DNA from: a bacterium
Lineage (GTDB): Bacteria; Vulcanimicrobiota; Xenobia; RGZZ01
Direction of reading: 5' to 3'
Assembly (NCBI GenBank): GCA_021782195.1
Contig: JAJXVI010000021.1
Coordinates: 1 to 11,756, forward strand
Length of the DNA: 11,756 nt
Of the stretch, positions 1-7,637 are shown piece by piece. Below the pieces are notes generated by a model. That model did no database searches, was not told the DNA's origin, and was given only the letters and a program-made list of their open reading frames with translations. Positions within the stretch are counted from its first letter, which is position 1. Every line of letters starts with the position of its first letter. Both the position numbers and the translations under genes were made by a program.

Positions 1-1911
1 GTGGGCCGCAAGTCACGCATCACGGGTTCCACCGTGTGCCGTCGGGTGGCGATCAAGGGTGGCGCTCAGTTGAGTGAAGGCGTCATTCTGGGAGACGACT
101 GCTTCGTTGATAGCGGCGCGGTGGTGCATCCTCAGGTCAAGGTCTGGCCGGGCAAGACCATCGAGGCCGGCGCCAACGTGAACATGAGCATCATCTGGGG
201 GGTTCGATGGCCGGGCTCGCTGTTCGGTCACCAGGGCATCTCGGGGCTGGCCAACATCGAGATCACGCCTGAATTTGCCCTCAAGCTTGGCGCGGCTTAC
301 GGCGCCTTTCTGGAAAAGGGCGCCACGGTGACCACCAGTCGCGACGCCCACCCGGCCTCGCGAATGTTCAATCGTGCCATCATCTGCGGATTGATCTCGG
401 TGGGATGCAACGTCTACGACCTGCGTGTCTGTCCTGCACCGGTTGCACGCTACACCATTCGCAACGCCGAACTGCGCGGGGGGATCCACACGCGCATCTC
501 CCCCGGCGATGCCAGATCGGCTTTGATCGAGTTTTTTGATCCGCGTGGCATCAACGCGAGCAAGACCACGGAGCGCCGCATTGAGAACCTGTTTTTCCGG
601 GAGGACTTTCGCCGTACCAGTCTCGACGAGGTCGGTGTCATCGAGTTTCCGTCGCGTGCCGTGGAGGAGTACAGCGAGGGGTTCCTGCGTGCCATCGATC
701 CCGAAGTCGTACGTCAGGCCAACTTCAAGGTGGTCATCGACTACGTCTTTGGCAATGCGTCTGGGGTTCTCCCGGGACTTCTCGGCCGTCTCGGATGCGA
801 ATCGGTTGCCATCAACGCATACCTCGATTCAGCGAAGGGTCGGACCGCGTATGAGGACCGTGCGCGTGGCCTGAACCAACTGTCGAACATCGTAACCGCA
901 CTGGGGGCGAACCTCGGAGTGCTCATGGACCTCGATGCCGAGAGCATGGTGGTCATTGACGACCAGGGCGAGATCATCTCGGACATGCGTTTGCTGGTGT
1001 TGATGGTGCTGCTGGTGCTTCGCAGTGTCAACAATGCCATCGTGGTGGCACCCGTGTCAGCCCCTTCCGTGCTGGAGAAGCTGGCAGCGGAGCATCGTGG
1101 CAAGATCATTCGTACGCGCACCGACGGTCGTTCCCTGATGCAGACGGCGCAGCTCGGGGAGAGCCGAATCCACCTGGGGGGAGGCGAGAACGGTGCGTTT
1201 CTGTTTCCTCACTTCCTGCCGTCGTTTGACGCGATGTTTGCGTTCACGCGCCTTCTTGAACTCGTGGCTCGTGAGAAGCAGCCGCTTTCTGAACTCGACC
1301 GTCTCATTCCACCTTTCTTCATGTCCGAGGCCTGTGTAGACTGCGCCCCCGGGCAGAAGGGGCGTGTGATGCGGGGGCTGGCGGAGGAGGATGGCGATCG
1401 CCCCGTGGACCATGTCGAGGGTGTCAAGATCTCGTTCGAACAGGGCTGGGTGCTTGTGGTCCCGGACCCGACCCTGCCGCATCTGCGTGTGGTGGTCGAG
1501 GGAGGGTGTGAGGAGGATGCGCAGGCCCTGCTTACCCGAGTCACCTCGTTCATTCGTGGCCTCACCGCCTCTCCGGTCATTGACGCCGACTCGGAGCCTC
1601 CTCGCCGCGCGCGTTCCGGAGGAGCACGGGCGGCGCTTGACCGGCTTGTGCTACCCGAGGAGAAAGCTTTTCACTTTTGGGCTCCGGACCGCTATCTCGG
1701 GGTGCAGGCCAGGAGTTTTCGTGACTTTGTCGATACGGTGCTCTACATTGACGTGGATTCGCTCGATTTCCACATGGACCGTGGGGATTTCGTCAACTGG
1801 TTTGAGTGTGAGCTTGGAAACAAGCCACTGGCGCAGAAGTTGCGCATCTTGCGTGACCGTGGTCTGCGTGGTGAAGAGATGCGGGTCGAGTTGCTCAAGT
1901 TGATTCGCTGA
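1..1911 (+). CDS. Mannose-1-phosphate guanylyltransferase / phosphomannomutase-like fusion, 5' truncated, with C-terminal DUF5752-like domain
   Basis: The window holds the last 636 residues. Family members of about 830 residues begin with a sugar-nucleotidyltransferase domain, which is missing here because the gene starts before the window; the GTG at position 1 is therefore not taken as the start. Residues 1-65 are left-handed beta-helix hexapeptide repeats (for example VILGDD, VWPGKTIEAGA), ending in the linker SLFGHQGISGLANIEITPEF. Residues 100-530 are a phosphohexomutase-like region with the family loop SRDAHPASRMFNRAIICGL (113-131). The catalytic loops are altered: the seryl loop TASHNP is replaced by IHTRISPGD (162-170), and the metal loop DxDxDR reads DLDAES (310-315). 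The sugar-binding loop survives as GGGENGAFLFP (393-403). From memory such loss is common in this fused family, so this part may be regulatory or structural. Residues 556-636 (FHFWAPDRYLG, then RGDFVNWFECELG) resemble DUF5752. The likely product is GDP-mannose or a related NDP-sugar for envelope glycans; the exact sugar is not determined. Confidence 0.85.
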   Translation: MGRKSRITGSTVCRRVAIKGGAQLSEGVILGDDCFVDSGAVVHPQVKVWPGKTIEAGANVNMSIIWGVRWPGSLFGHQGISGLANIEITPEFALKLGAAYGAFLEKGATVTTSRDAHPASRMFNRAIICGLISVGCNVYDLRVCPAPVARYTIRNAELRGGIHTRISPGDARSALIEFFDPRGINASKTTERRIENLFFREDFRRTSLDEVGVIEFPSRAVEEYSEGFLRAIDPEVVRQANFKVVIDYVFGNASGVLPGLLGRLGCESVAINAYLDSAKGRTAYEDRARGLNQLSNIVTALGANLGVLMDLDAESMVVIDDQGEIISDMRLLVLMVLLVLRSVNNAIVVAPVSAPSVLEKLAAEHRGKIIRTRTDGRSLMQTAQLGESRIHLGGGENGAFLFPHFLPSFDAMFAFTRLLELVAREKQPLSELDRLIPPFFMSEACVDCAPGQKGRVMRGLAEEDGDRPVDHVEGVKISFEQGWVLVVPDPTLPHLRVVVEGGCEEDAQALLTRVTSFIRGLTASPVIDADSEPPRRARSGGARAALDRLVLPEEKAFHFWAPDRYLGVQARSFRDFVDTVLYIDVDSLDFHMDRGDFVNWFECELGNKPLAQKLRILRDRGLRGEEMRVELLKLIR

Positions 1912-1932
1912 CGGAACTGTTCGCCGGTACTG

Positions 1933-1973
1933 CTGGCGACGCCGTGGTCGTTCCAACGACCCGAAGTCGCCAG
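1933..1973. terminator. Nested hairpin after the fusion gene, possible terminator or RNA structure
   Basis: An outer perfect 8-base inverted repeat (CTGGCGAC 1933-1940 with GTCGCCAG 1966-1973) encloses an inner perfect 7-base one (GGTCGTT 1946-1952 with AACGACC 1955-1961). The two stems are separated by a 5/4 internal loop. It begins 21 bases after the stop codon of the upstream gene, a position that suits transcription termination, but no U-run follows. An intrinsic terminator of the classical type is therefore not shown; an mRNA-stabilising 3' structure is equally possible. Confidence 0.5.
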
Positions 1974-1984
1974 GAGATCCTGCG

Positions 1985-2013
1985 TTGACCGTCGGGCGGG
2001 ACATGCGTGGAAT
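1985..2013 (+). promoter_or_regulatory. Weak candidate sigma-70-type promoter for the acidic protein gene
   Basis: TTGACC (1985-1990, 5 of 6 consensus bases) is followed after exactly 17 bases by TGGAAT (2008-2013, 4 of 6). The -10 box lacks the important A at its second position, so the match is modest. It lies downstream of the hairpin at 1933-1973 and about 95 bases before the chosen start at 2109, which fits a separate transcription unit for that gene. No other convincing promoter was seen in this intergenic stretch. Confidence 0.3.
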
Positions 2014-2089
2014 CCCGAATGCGTCTCTTGTCTGCAGGACGAACCCGTGTCTTGCGGAAGAGGGCCAGCAACAGGCGGCTTTGGCCGTC

Positions 2090-2098
2090 AGGAAGAGG
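2090..2098 (+). promoter_or_regulatory. Ribosome binding site deciding the start at 2109
   Basis: AGGAAGAGG lies 10 bases before ATG 2109. The frame stays open upstream to a GTG at 2007, but that start has no comparable purine-rich site. The added residues would also be arginine-rich and low in complexity, unlike the rest of this acidic protein. Confidence 0.6.
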
Positions 2099-2108
2099 TA
2101 GTCGGTTC

Positions 2109-2930
2109 ATGGCTGATTTCTGGGAACAGTTTCGCAACAGTGTTCTCGCGGCTACGACCTCGGCGGACGTGGCTACGCGCATCTACCAGAAGGTGGCAAC
2201 CACCCGGGTGATGGGGGCGGCCGTGGTGCGCCCGGCCTACTATGTGGGGCACGTCTCGGAGTTGATGCGTGACTTCGTCAATCACGTCGAGCGCCTGTTG
2301 AACACCTCCGAAGACAATCCGGCTGCTCTTCTACGGTCGATTGCGTTTCTGCGGGAGTGTTGCCGCAGTCTCAAGTCGGACATCATGCAGGTCGCCGACC
2401 CGTTGGAGCGTCTCGTGAGGATGATCGAAGATCTGCTTGAGAAGGAGGAACAGGCTGCGCTTGAAGATGGGAACCTTCTGAAATTGGAAGACGATGCGTC
2501 TCTTCCCCTGGATGACGAGGAGGGTGGAGAGGAAGCGCTCTTGGATGCTGAAATGGAAATCGACCGGGAGTCGCTTTTCTCACAGCGCGATGCACTCTCC
2601 GAAAGCCTTCGCGTGAAGTTTCGAGACGCCCTGGTTTCGGAGGCTGTCGTGAACGACGTGGCGGACGTGATCAGCGAGGTCTACCTGGAGTGCGTACAGT
2701 TTGCGCGCGAACTGGCGCGTCTTGATGTTGCACCGGACGAGGACATTGCGACGGTCATGTCCATCGTCATGGATCTGCAGTTTGGCCTCGACGTACAGCT
2801 GCGCAACCTGCTGATGGAAGACATCGACACGAGCGATCTCGAGCCTGCCTATGAGCTCGGGTTTTTCACGTGGACCGCGCACCTGATGAAAGACCTGCTG
2901 ACGCGTGCACAGGCTGTAAAGCCCGCCTGA
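2109..2930 (+). CDS. Acidic, helix-rich protein of unknown function (273 aa)
   Basis: I do not recognise a family. The protein begins MADFWEQFRNSV and appears alpha-helical throughout, with no signal peptide and no membrane segment, so it is probably cytoplasmic. Three parts can be seen: an N-terminal helical region (1-112); a very acidic, glutamate-rich linker (about 107-155, including DDEEGGEEALLDAEMEID); and a C-terminal helical region (156-268). The two helical halves have similar size and pattern (runs such as LLRSIAFLRECCRSLKSDI and VISEVYLECVQFARELARL), which leaves an internal duplication or coiled-coil interaction surfaces possible. The start is set by AGGAAGAGG 10 bases upstream. 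A 197-base gap with a hairpin and a possible promoter separates it from the fusion gene, so it may be transcribed alone. It converges with rapA. It could be an adaptor or structural protein, but that is only a guess from composition. Confidence 0.75.
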   Translation: MADFWEQFRNSVLAATTSADVATRIYQKVATTRVMGAAVVRPAYYVGHVSELMRDFVNHVERLLNTSEDNPAALLRSIAFLRECCRSLKSDIMQVADPLERLVRMIEDLLEKEEQAALEDGNLLKLEDDASLPLDDEEGGEEALLDAEMEIDRESLFSQRDALSESLRVKFRDALVSEAVVNDVADVISEVYLECVQFARELARLDVAPDEDIATVMSIVMDLQFGLDVQLRNLLMEDIDTSDLEPAYELGFFTWTAHLMKDLLTRAQAVKPA

Positions 2931-2983
2931 TTCGGCCGGGGTGCGGCACGCCGCTCGAAATGGATGCCGCCTTTGTGCGAACG

Positions 2984-3022
2984 ACCCTGAGCGAACCCGT
3001 TCTGGCGGGGCTCGCTCAGGGT
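2984..3022. terminator. Strong hairpin between convergent genes, likely bidirectional terminator
   Basis: ACCCTGAGCGA (2984-2994) and TCGCTCAGGGT (3012-3022) are perfect 11-base inverted repeats. An inner CCCG/CGGG stem continues the pairing after a small 1/2 internal loop and leaves a 6-base loop (TTCTGG). The right arm covers the last codons and the TGA (3018-3016, minus strand) of rapA, and the structure sits 53 bases after the stop of the acidic protein gene. Position and symmetry suit termination from both directions. Neither side has a U-run, so it is not a textbook Rho-independent terminator. Confidence 0.6.
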
Positions 3023-6018
3023 TCTACGAGAATCACGCGCAGCGCGTCGAGGTGAACCTCTGCCTGCGCAAGCAAGGCGAGGGTCTGTGCCATCCTGTGC
3101 GCGTGCCCCTCGACCTCGCTGCGAGGCAGGGTCGGGTTCACCTTTCTCAGCGCCTTCAATCGCTGCTGCTGTTCACCCAGGATCTGCTGCGCCCGTTTTA
3201 CGGCTTCCGCCTTCAGCGGTCTGGCGCGATGCGTGGCCTCGGTCTGGGCCCGATCGAGCAGGGCCGGGATGCGGCTGGTGAAGAGCGGTTGGAGGCGCGC
3301 CACGATCTCGGGTGGTGTACGGTTCAGTGTGGCGGTGCGCAGATTCTGGAGAAGCTCGTCGTGGCACTCGCCTTCGAGGTCGATGACCAGCTCGATCGGG
3401 GTGATCGGCTGATACCGCGCCAGTTCGAGGGAAGCCGGACCACTTGCGTCGAGGATGAAAAGGCAGTTGAGCAACACCGCGGGGGAGGCCACGCGGGCCG
3501 GCGGATCTGTCCAGGCGCATACCGCCGCGCGTCCTTCGTCGCTGTCGAGCATGAGCCCGAGCGCTCCGTCCACCAGCGGATGGTCGCACGTGAGGAAATC
3601 AAGCTCTTCTCGGGCCAGGGCCAGGGTTCGGCTGTAGGTGGCGCTCATCGGGTCGGCCGGGAGTCCGGGAAAGACGTCGATGAACATCATGTCGGTGGGT
3701 CGTATACGAAGCCGGCCCATTTCGTCCTGTGGTTCTTCGCCGACGCCGAAGCGCTCGAAGACACGGCTCATCCAGTCGGCGAGCAGCGGATCCTCGTCCG
3801 TGGCCTGTACAATGTCTACAAGTGCCGACCCGGCCTGTTCGTCGTATGAGTTCAGATCGACGAGTACGTCGACGTTCTTCTCAATGGTCTTCTGAACATG
3901 CTCGAGGGTGTGTCGGGTCTGCCCGATGAGCTCTTCCAACAGCTCATGGCACCCTCCGCGCTCGGGGGCGCCATCCTGGAAGGCGCGCAGGGTCTGGTAG
4001 AGTTGCCACTGCATGGCAAGCAGCACCTCTTCCGCGCCGCTTACCGGGCGTTCGAACGAACCGAGCGCCTCGTTCTGCCACCGAAAGAGCGCCTCGGAGG
4101 GCGTTTCCTTGAGGTAGGGAACGTGCACGGTCACCGGATGGTTCTGTCCGATGCGATCGAGGCGTCCGATGCGCTGCTCGACGAGGTCGGGATGCAGCGG
4201 CAGGTCGAACAGGACGACGTGGTGCGAGAACTGGAAGTTTCTTCCCTCTCCTCCGATTTCGCTGCAGAGCAGCACGACAGCACCGTCGGGTTCGGCAAAC
4301 CACGCCGCCTGTCGATCGCGTTCCACGACTGACAGCCCCTCGTGGAAGATTGCCGCCTTGAGGGCAGTGTGTTCGCGAAAGAGGCGCGCAAGCATGTGAA
4401 CGGTGCGCTCATTGCTGCAGATAAGTACGATTTTTTCACCTGCAAGCGACCGGGTCAGATCGAAGAGCCACTCCACGCGCGGATCATGGGGGCGACAGTC
4501 TTCGGGGAGCGCGCTGATCCGCGCAAAGTCAAGTGGCGTTTCCTCGTGCTGGGGCCGGGCTGGATGCGGTTCGGGAAGTTGCAGGGGAACCGGATGAAGA
4601 ACGCGTTGCGCGAAACCGTGCAACCGGTCACGACGATTCCGGATCAGGACGCGCCCCGTCCCGTGACGGTCGATCAGGGCGGCAAGCACCGCCCGGGCAT
4701 CCCCGGCTCGCAACGCCTCGCGCAACCCCTCGTCCTGTGGAAAGAGGTCGTGCAGTCGCGGCGTGACGTGTGTAAGGACCTCCCCGACGGAGTTTTCGGG
4801 ACAGGCGAGGCGCTGTGCAATCTCTGCGACCTCCTTCACGCGAGATCGCTCCTGTTCGAAACGGCTGAAGTCATTGAACCGCTCCGGGTCGACAAGGTGC
4901 AGCAGACCGTACTCGGTGGGCAGGCCATCGCGCGCGGGTGTGGCTGTGAGGAGCAGCAATCCGCGGGTACGGCGGGAGAGGCGTTCGATGACCCGCCAGG
5001 CTTGCAGTGAGACATCTTCTGCTTGCGAACGCGGAGCCGGCACGCCGTCCTTGCCGGCGCGTTCGTCGGCGGCGCGCGTCCAGCGCAGGTGGTGCGCCTC
5101 GTCGACGATGAGCAGGTCCCACTCGACCGCCGTCGCCTGCTTTCTTCGGTTTGCTGACCGAAGCAGGACCTCCAGGCTGCAGATGGCACGCGGCGTCGCC
5201 TCAAACGGGGACGGCCCACCGGTCTGGGTCTCGTCGAGTTCCTCGCATCGGGTTTCCGAGAGCACCGTGAACATCTCGTTGAACTTCCGGTACATCTCGG
5301 CCATCCACTGGTGGACAAGGGAGCTCGGCGTTACGATGAGCACGCGGTGGGCGCGTCCGAGGGCACGAAGCGCTGAGAAAATGAGCCCGGCCTCGATGGT
5401 CTTTCCCAGCCCGACCTCGTCGGCCAGGAGCACCCGCGCTACCTCGCGTCGCGCGACCGTGCTCGCGATGAAGAGCTGGTGACCCAGCGGACGAATGCGT
5501 GCTCCGACCAGTCCCCGTGCCTGACCGCCCAGGAACGACCCTCGGAGTCTCCACCCGTCGAGCCTCAGGACGTAGTCGTCAGGGAACGAGAGCTGGCCGG
5601 CCAGCAGCCGGTCAACGGCTTCGGCAGCCGGCACAACGTCGGCGAGTTGGGTCTCGAGGGCGCGTCTCCCCTCACCGTGATAGGCCAGGAGGCCGCTCTT
5701 CGTGCGCATCACGCGCTCGATGCGGAAACGTAGCCCGTCGTGGCAGCGGGCGTTCTGGCCCGGCCGCAGACGTACGCGCCGCAACGGGGCCGTGCGTACG
5801 TTGTAGATGCGCGTCTCCTGACACGAACCGAAGAAAATCTCGACCATGCGTTGATCCACCACGCGCACGACGCTTCCGAGCCCGAGCGACAGTTCCGCTT
5901 CATTGAGTATCCGCATCCCGGGGATCCACGTGGCGGTGCGTGCCGGAGAGGCCTGGACGTGGCGTGAGGCGGACTCGTTCGCCTGCTCGGGGAAAGGGGA
6001 CGGCGTCTGTTCAGTCAT
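3016..6018 (-). CDS. rapA: RNA polymerase-associated ATPase RapA (SNF2/Swi2 family)
   Basis: This 1000-residue protein is collinear with RapA/HepA of E. coli (968 residues), an ATP-driven translocase that binds RNA polymerase and helps release it from stalled post-termination complexes. Residues 30-125 match the RapA N-terminal Tudor-like region (WIPGMRILNEAELSLGLGSV, then PGQNARCHDG). The helicase core is intact: Walker A LADEVGLGKT (198-207), DEAHH (306-310), LTATP (357-361), the RapA-specific RHGTGRVLIRNRRDRLHGF (451-469), DPRVEWL (512-518), CSEIGGEGRNFQFSHHVVLF (585-604) and arginine finger QRIGRLDRIGQ (615-625). A RapA C-terminal domain follows, including PTDMMFIDVFPGLPAD. Compared with E. 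coli there is a small insertion after DEAHH (about 313-338). ATG 6018 is chosen because it overlaps the stop of the preceding gene as ATGA and the RapA alignment begins soon after; an in-frame extension to 6174 lies entirely inside that gene. It is the last gene of the minus-strand cluster. Confidence 0.95.
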   Translation of the reverse strand: MTEQTPSPFPEQANESASRHVQASPARTATWIPGMRILNEAELSLGLGSVVRVVDQRMVEIFFGSCQETRIYNVRTAPLRRVRLRPGQNARCHDGLRFRIERVMRTKSGLLAYHGEGRRALETQLADVVPAAEAVDRLLAGQLSFPDDYVLRLDGWRLRGSFLGGQARGLVGARIRPLGHQLFIASTVARREVARVLLADEVGLGKTIEAGLIFSALRALGRAHRVLIVTPSSLVHQWMAEMYRKFNEMFTVLSETRCEELDETQTGGPSPFEATPRAICSLEVLLRSANRRKQATAVEWDLLIVDEAHHLRWTRAADERAGKDGVPAPRSQAEDVSLQAWRVIERLSRRTRGLLLLTATPARDGLPTEYGLLHLVDPERFNDFSRFEQERSRVKEVAEIAQRLACPENSVGEVLTHVTPRLHDLFPQDEGLREALRAGDARAVLAALIDRHGTGRVLIRNRRDRLHGFAQRVLHPVPLQLPEPHPARPQHEETPLDFARISALPEDCRPHDPRVEWLFDLTRSLAGEKIVLICSNERTVHMLARLFREHTALKAAIFHEGLSVVERDRQAAWFAEPDGAVVLLCSEIGGEGRNFQFSHHVVLFDLPLHPDLVEQRIGRLDRIGQNHPVTVHVPYLKETPSEALFRWQNEALGSFERPVSGAEEVLLAMQWQLYQTLRAFQDGAPERGGCHELLEELIGQTRHTLEHVQKTIEKNVDVLVDLNSYDEQAGSALVDIVQATDEDPLLADWMSRVFERFGVGEEPQDEMGRLRIRPTDMMFIDVFPGLPADPMSATYSRTLALAREELDFLTCDHPLVDGALGLMLDSDEGRAAVCAWTDPPARVASPAVLLNCLFILDASGPASLELARYQPITPIELVIDLEGECHDELLQNLRTATLNRTPPEIVARLQPLFTSRIPALLDRAQTEATHRARPLKAEAVKRAQQILGEQQQRLKALRKVNPTLPRSEVEGHAHRMAQTLALLAQAEVHLDALRVILVEP
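6015..6018 (-). promoter_or_regulatory. ATGA stop/start overlap coupling the 540-aa gene to rapA
   Basis: The TGA of the upstream gene (6017-6015) and the ATG of rapA (6018-6016) share bases. No clear Shine-Dalgarno sequence precedes this ATG (the upstream bases are cytosine-rich), so rapA translation is probably fed by ribosomes finishing the upstream gene. Confidence 0.75.
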
Positions 6019-7637
6019 GGTCTTGCGGGGGGTTCCTGTCCTTGTGTTCGTTCGGAGCGACCTGCCAGAGACGCTTCCGCGTGGGACCCGACGAGAGGAG
6101 GAAGAGGCGGGGCATGCAGGTAGAGGTGCTGCGGATCTTGCGTTCGGGCGTAGGCGATCGTGCGTCGTGCGCACGTCAGGACCGCCGAGAGGGGGGCGCA
6201 GAGCCGGACGTCATTGCGCTCGCCCAGTACGTTGTGATGCAAAATGGACGGTTCGCGGCGACCACGGGTTTCATCCCTGTCGTCATCGTTCCATGACCGG
6301 TGCAACGCGAGACGACGTTTTTCGTCGAGCGGAATCCAGGCAATGCCTCGCGCTTCCAGCGCAGGTGCCTCTGACCGCGGGACGACCTGCGCGAGGACCA
6401 CCTCCTCGCCATCGGGGGCAACGATCATGACCACCTGTCCTGGCGGATTGTGCGCCAGCAGTGTTTCGTAGTTTGCCGAGCGCGCCCTTTCCGGACAGGA
6501 AAGGGCGAGGTTCTGGGGACGGATGCGTGGTGCGGATTCCGTCAATTCGACGTTGGCAAGGCCGACACCGTGAAAGAACGCATCTTCCGGGGCGCGTATG
6601 ATGAGGTCCGGGTCAAACACCTCGTGGATGGAAAGTTCGTGAAATATCGACCACACGCTACGGTAGCCGGCACCGCCAAGGGTATCGAGACCGATCCGCA
6701 TTCCCTGCTCCATGGCTTCTCGCACCTCCGCGACCGTGTCACGCAGAGGCCGGCAGTACAGGCGTGCCATGGCCGTGGGGTTCAGGCGGGTCCAGAGGTG
6801 GTGGGTGCTTCGCGTTCCCAGTCGTACGGAGTATCCTTGCGAGCGTGCCAGTCCGAGAATGGTCTGGAGCGCAGGCATCAAAAGAGCGGGAGAAAGGGGG
6901 TGGCCGTTCGAGGCGATCATTTCGTGTGCCTGCTCGGTGACGGAGCCCCAGCCTGCACTGAAGTAGTCGCCTCCGGCGAGTCCCAGCTTGAAGGTGAGAA
7001 AACGTGCCATGAAACGCGTCAGGGTGCCGATTCCGGGCTCGTATCCCCGCGCATTCGGGGAAGCATGAAGGAGTACCGGACACTCGTGCGCGGCGTGAAT
7101 ACGAGCCGCGACGTCAATAAATCGCGGCGTATTGGCGCGCACCTCTCCACCGACAAGACGAACGGCGTGAAGGCCGAGAAAGGGCACGATCTCCGCGAGG
7201 GACATGCCGAACAGTTCTTCGATGACCGGTAGGTCGTCACCCAGTCGTTCCGCAATCTCCGGGATGGACCGGTCTGAAACAGCCGCGAACCTTTCTGCGT
7301 GAAGCTGGCGAACCACCCCCTGCGCCGCCGTGACGACCAGGGCCAGGAGGGGTTCATGGAAGGGGCGTTCGGGGTCCCATGGGCACAGGAGGTTCTGCTC
7401 GCCTCGAAGACCGTGGTGTGCGAAGTCACTTTCGAGGAGGTGGCGCTCCATGCGCTCGGAAAGTTCTGGCGTGATGACGAACTCTTCCTCACCTCCCCGG
7501 CACGGTGCGTACGGCGTGGCCGTGCGGGAGGGTGAGCAGTGGCCGAGTTCCTCCACATACCTCGTGCGCATTTCCAGGGGGGAAGTGTGGGATGCTCGCC
7601 CCTGGCGGGACGCGCTGCACCGGGGTTCTCGCGACAT
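6015..7637 (-). CDS. Unrecognised protein (up to 540 aa) with possible degenerate phosphohexomutase similarity
   Basis: I do not recognise the whole protein. One stretch is suggestive: residues 297-345 (PLRDTVAEVREAMEQGMR, then IGLDTLGGAG and FHELSIHEVFDPD) resemble the phosphoglucomutase segment with IGVDPLGGAG at the start of domain II. FAHHGLRG at 72-79 could correspond to the FGTSGHRG of that family. The catalytic motifs do not follow: the seryl loop would be LLHASPN (189-195) or IASNGHP (241-247) instead of TPSHNP, and the DPDYDR metal loop may be HNPPGQ (396-401). Other conserved-looking stretches are GYEPGIGTLTRFMARFLTFK (198-217) and FSAGWGSVTEQAHEM (226-240). There is no signal peptide or membrane segment. 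The basic first 60 residues and the last 90 look less constrained. No start has a good Shine-Dalgarno; ATG 7571 or 7451 are alternatives to 7637. The stop overlaps rapA as ATGA. Existence as a gene is well supported; the mutase link is inference. Confidence 0.75.
   Translation of the reverse strand: MSREPRCSASRQGRASHTSPLEMRTRYVEELGHCSPSRTATPYAPCRGGEEEFVITPELSERMERHLLESDFAHHGLRGEQNLLCPWDPERPFHEPLLALVVTAAQGVVRQLHAERFAAVSDRSIPEIAERLGDDLPVIEELFGMSLAEIVPFLGLHAVRLVGGEVRANTPRFIDVAARIHAAHECPVLLHASPNARGYEPGIGTLTRFMARFLTFKLGLAGGDYFSAGWGSVTEQAHEMIASNGHPLSPALLMPALQTILGLARSQGYSVRLGTRSTHHLWTRLNPTAMARLYCRPLRDTVAEVREAMEQGMRIGLDTLGGAGYRSVWSIFHELSIHEVFDPDLIIRAPEDAFFHGVGLANVELTESAPRIRPQNLALSCPERARSANYETLLAHNPPGQVVMIVAPDGEEVVLAQVVPRSEAPALEARGIAWIPLDEKRRLALHRSWNDDDRDETRGRREPSILHHNVLGERNDVRLCAPLSAVLTCARRTIAYARTQDPQHLYLHAPPLPPLVGSHAEASLAGRSERTQGQEPPARP

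Noticed and set aside
2941..3849. A 302-codon plus-strand open frame, with further plus-strand frames up to about 6430
   Set aside because: They are antisense to rapA, which has unambiguous full-length homology, and they show no recognisable protein features.
6019..6174. N-terminal extension of RapA by 52 residues
   Set aside because: It lies inside the preceding gene, is low in complexity (Arg/Ser/Thr/Pro), and RapA similarity begins only after ATG 6018, which forms an ATGA overlap.
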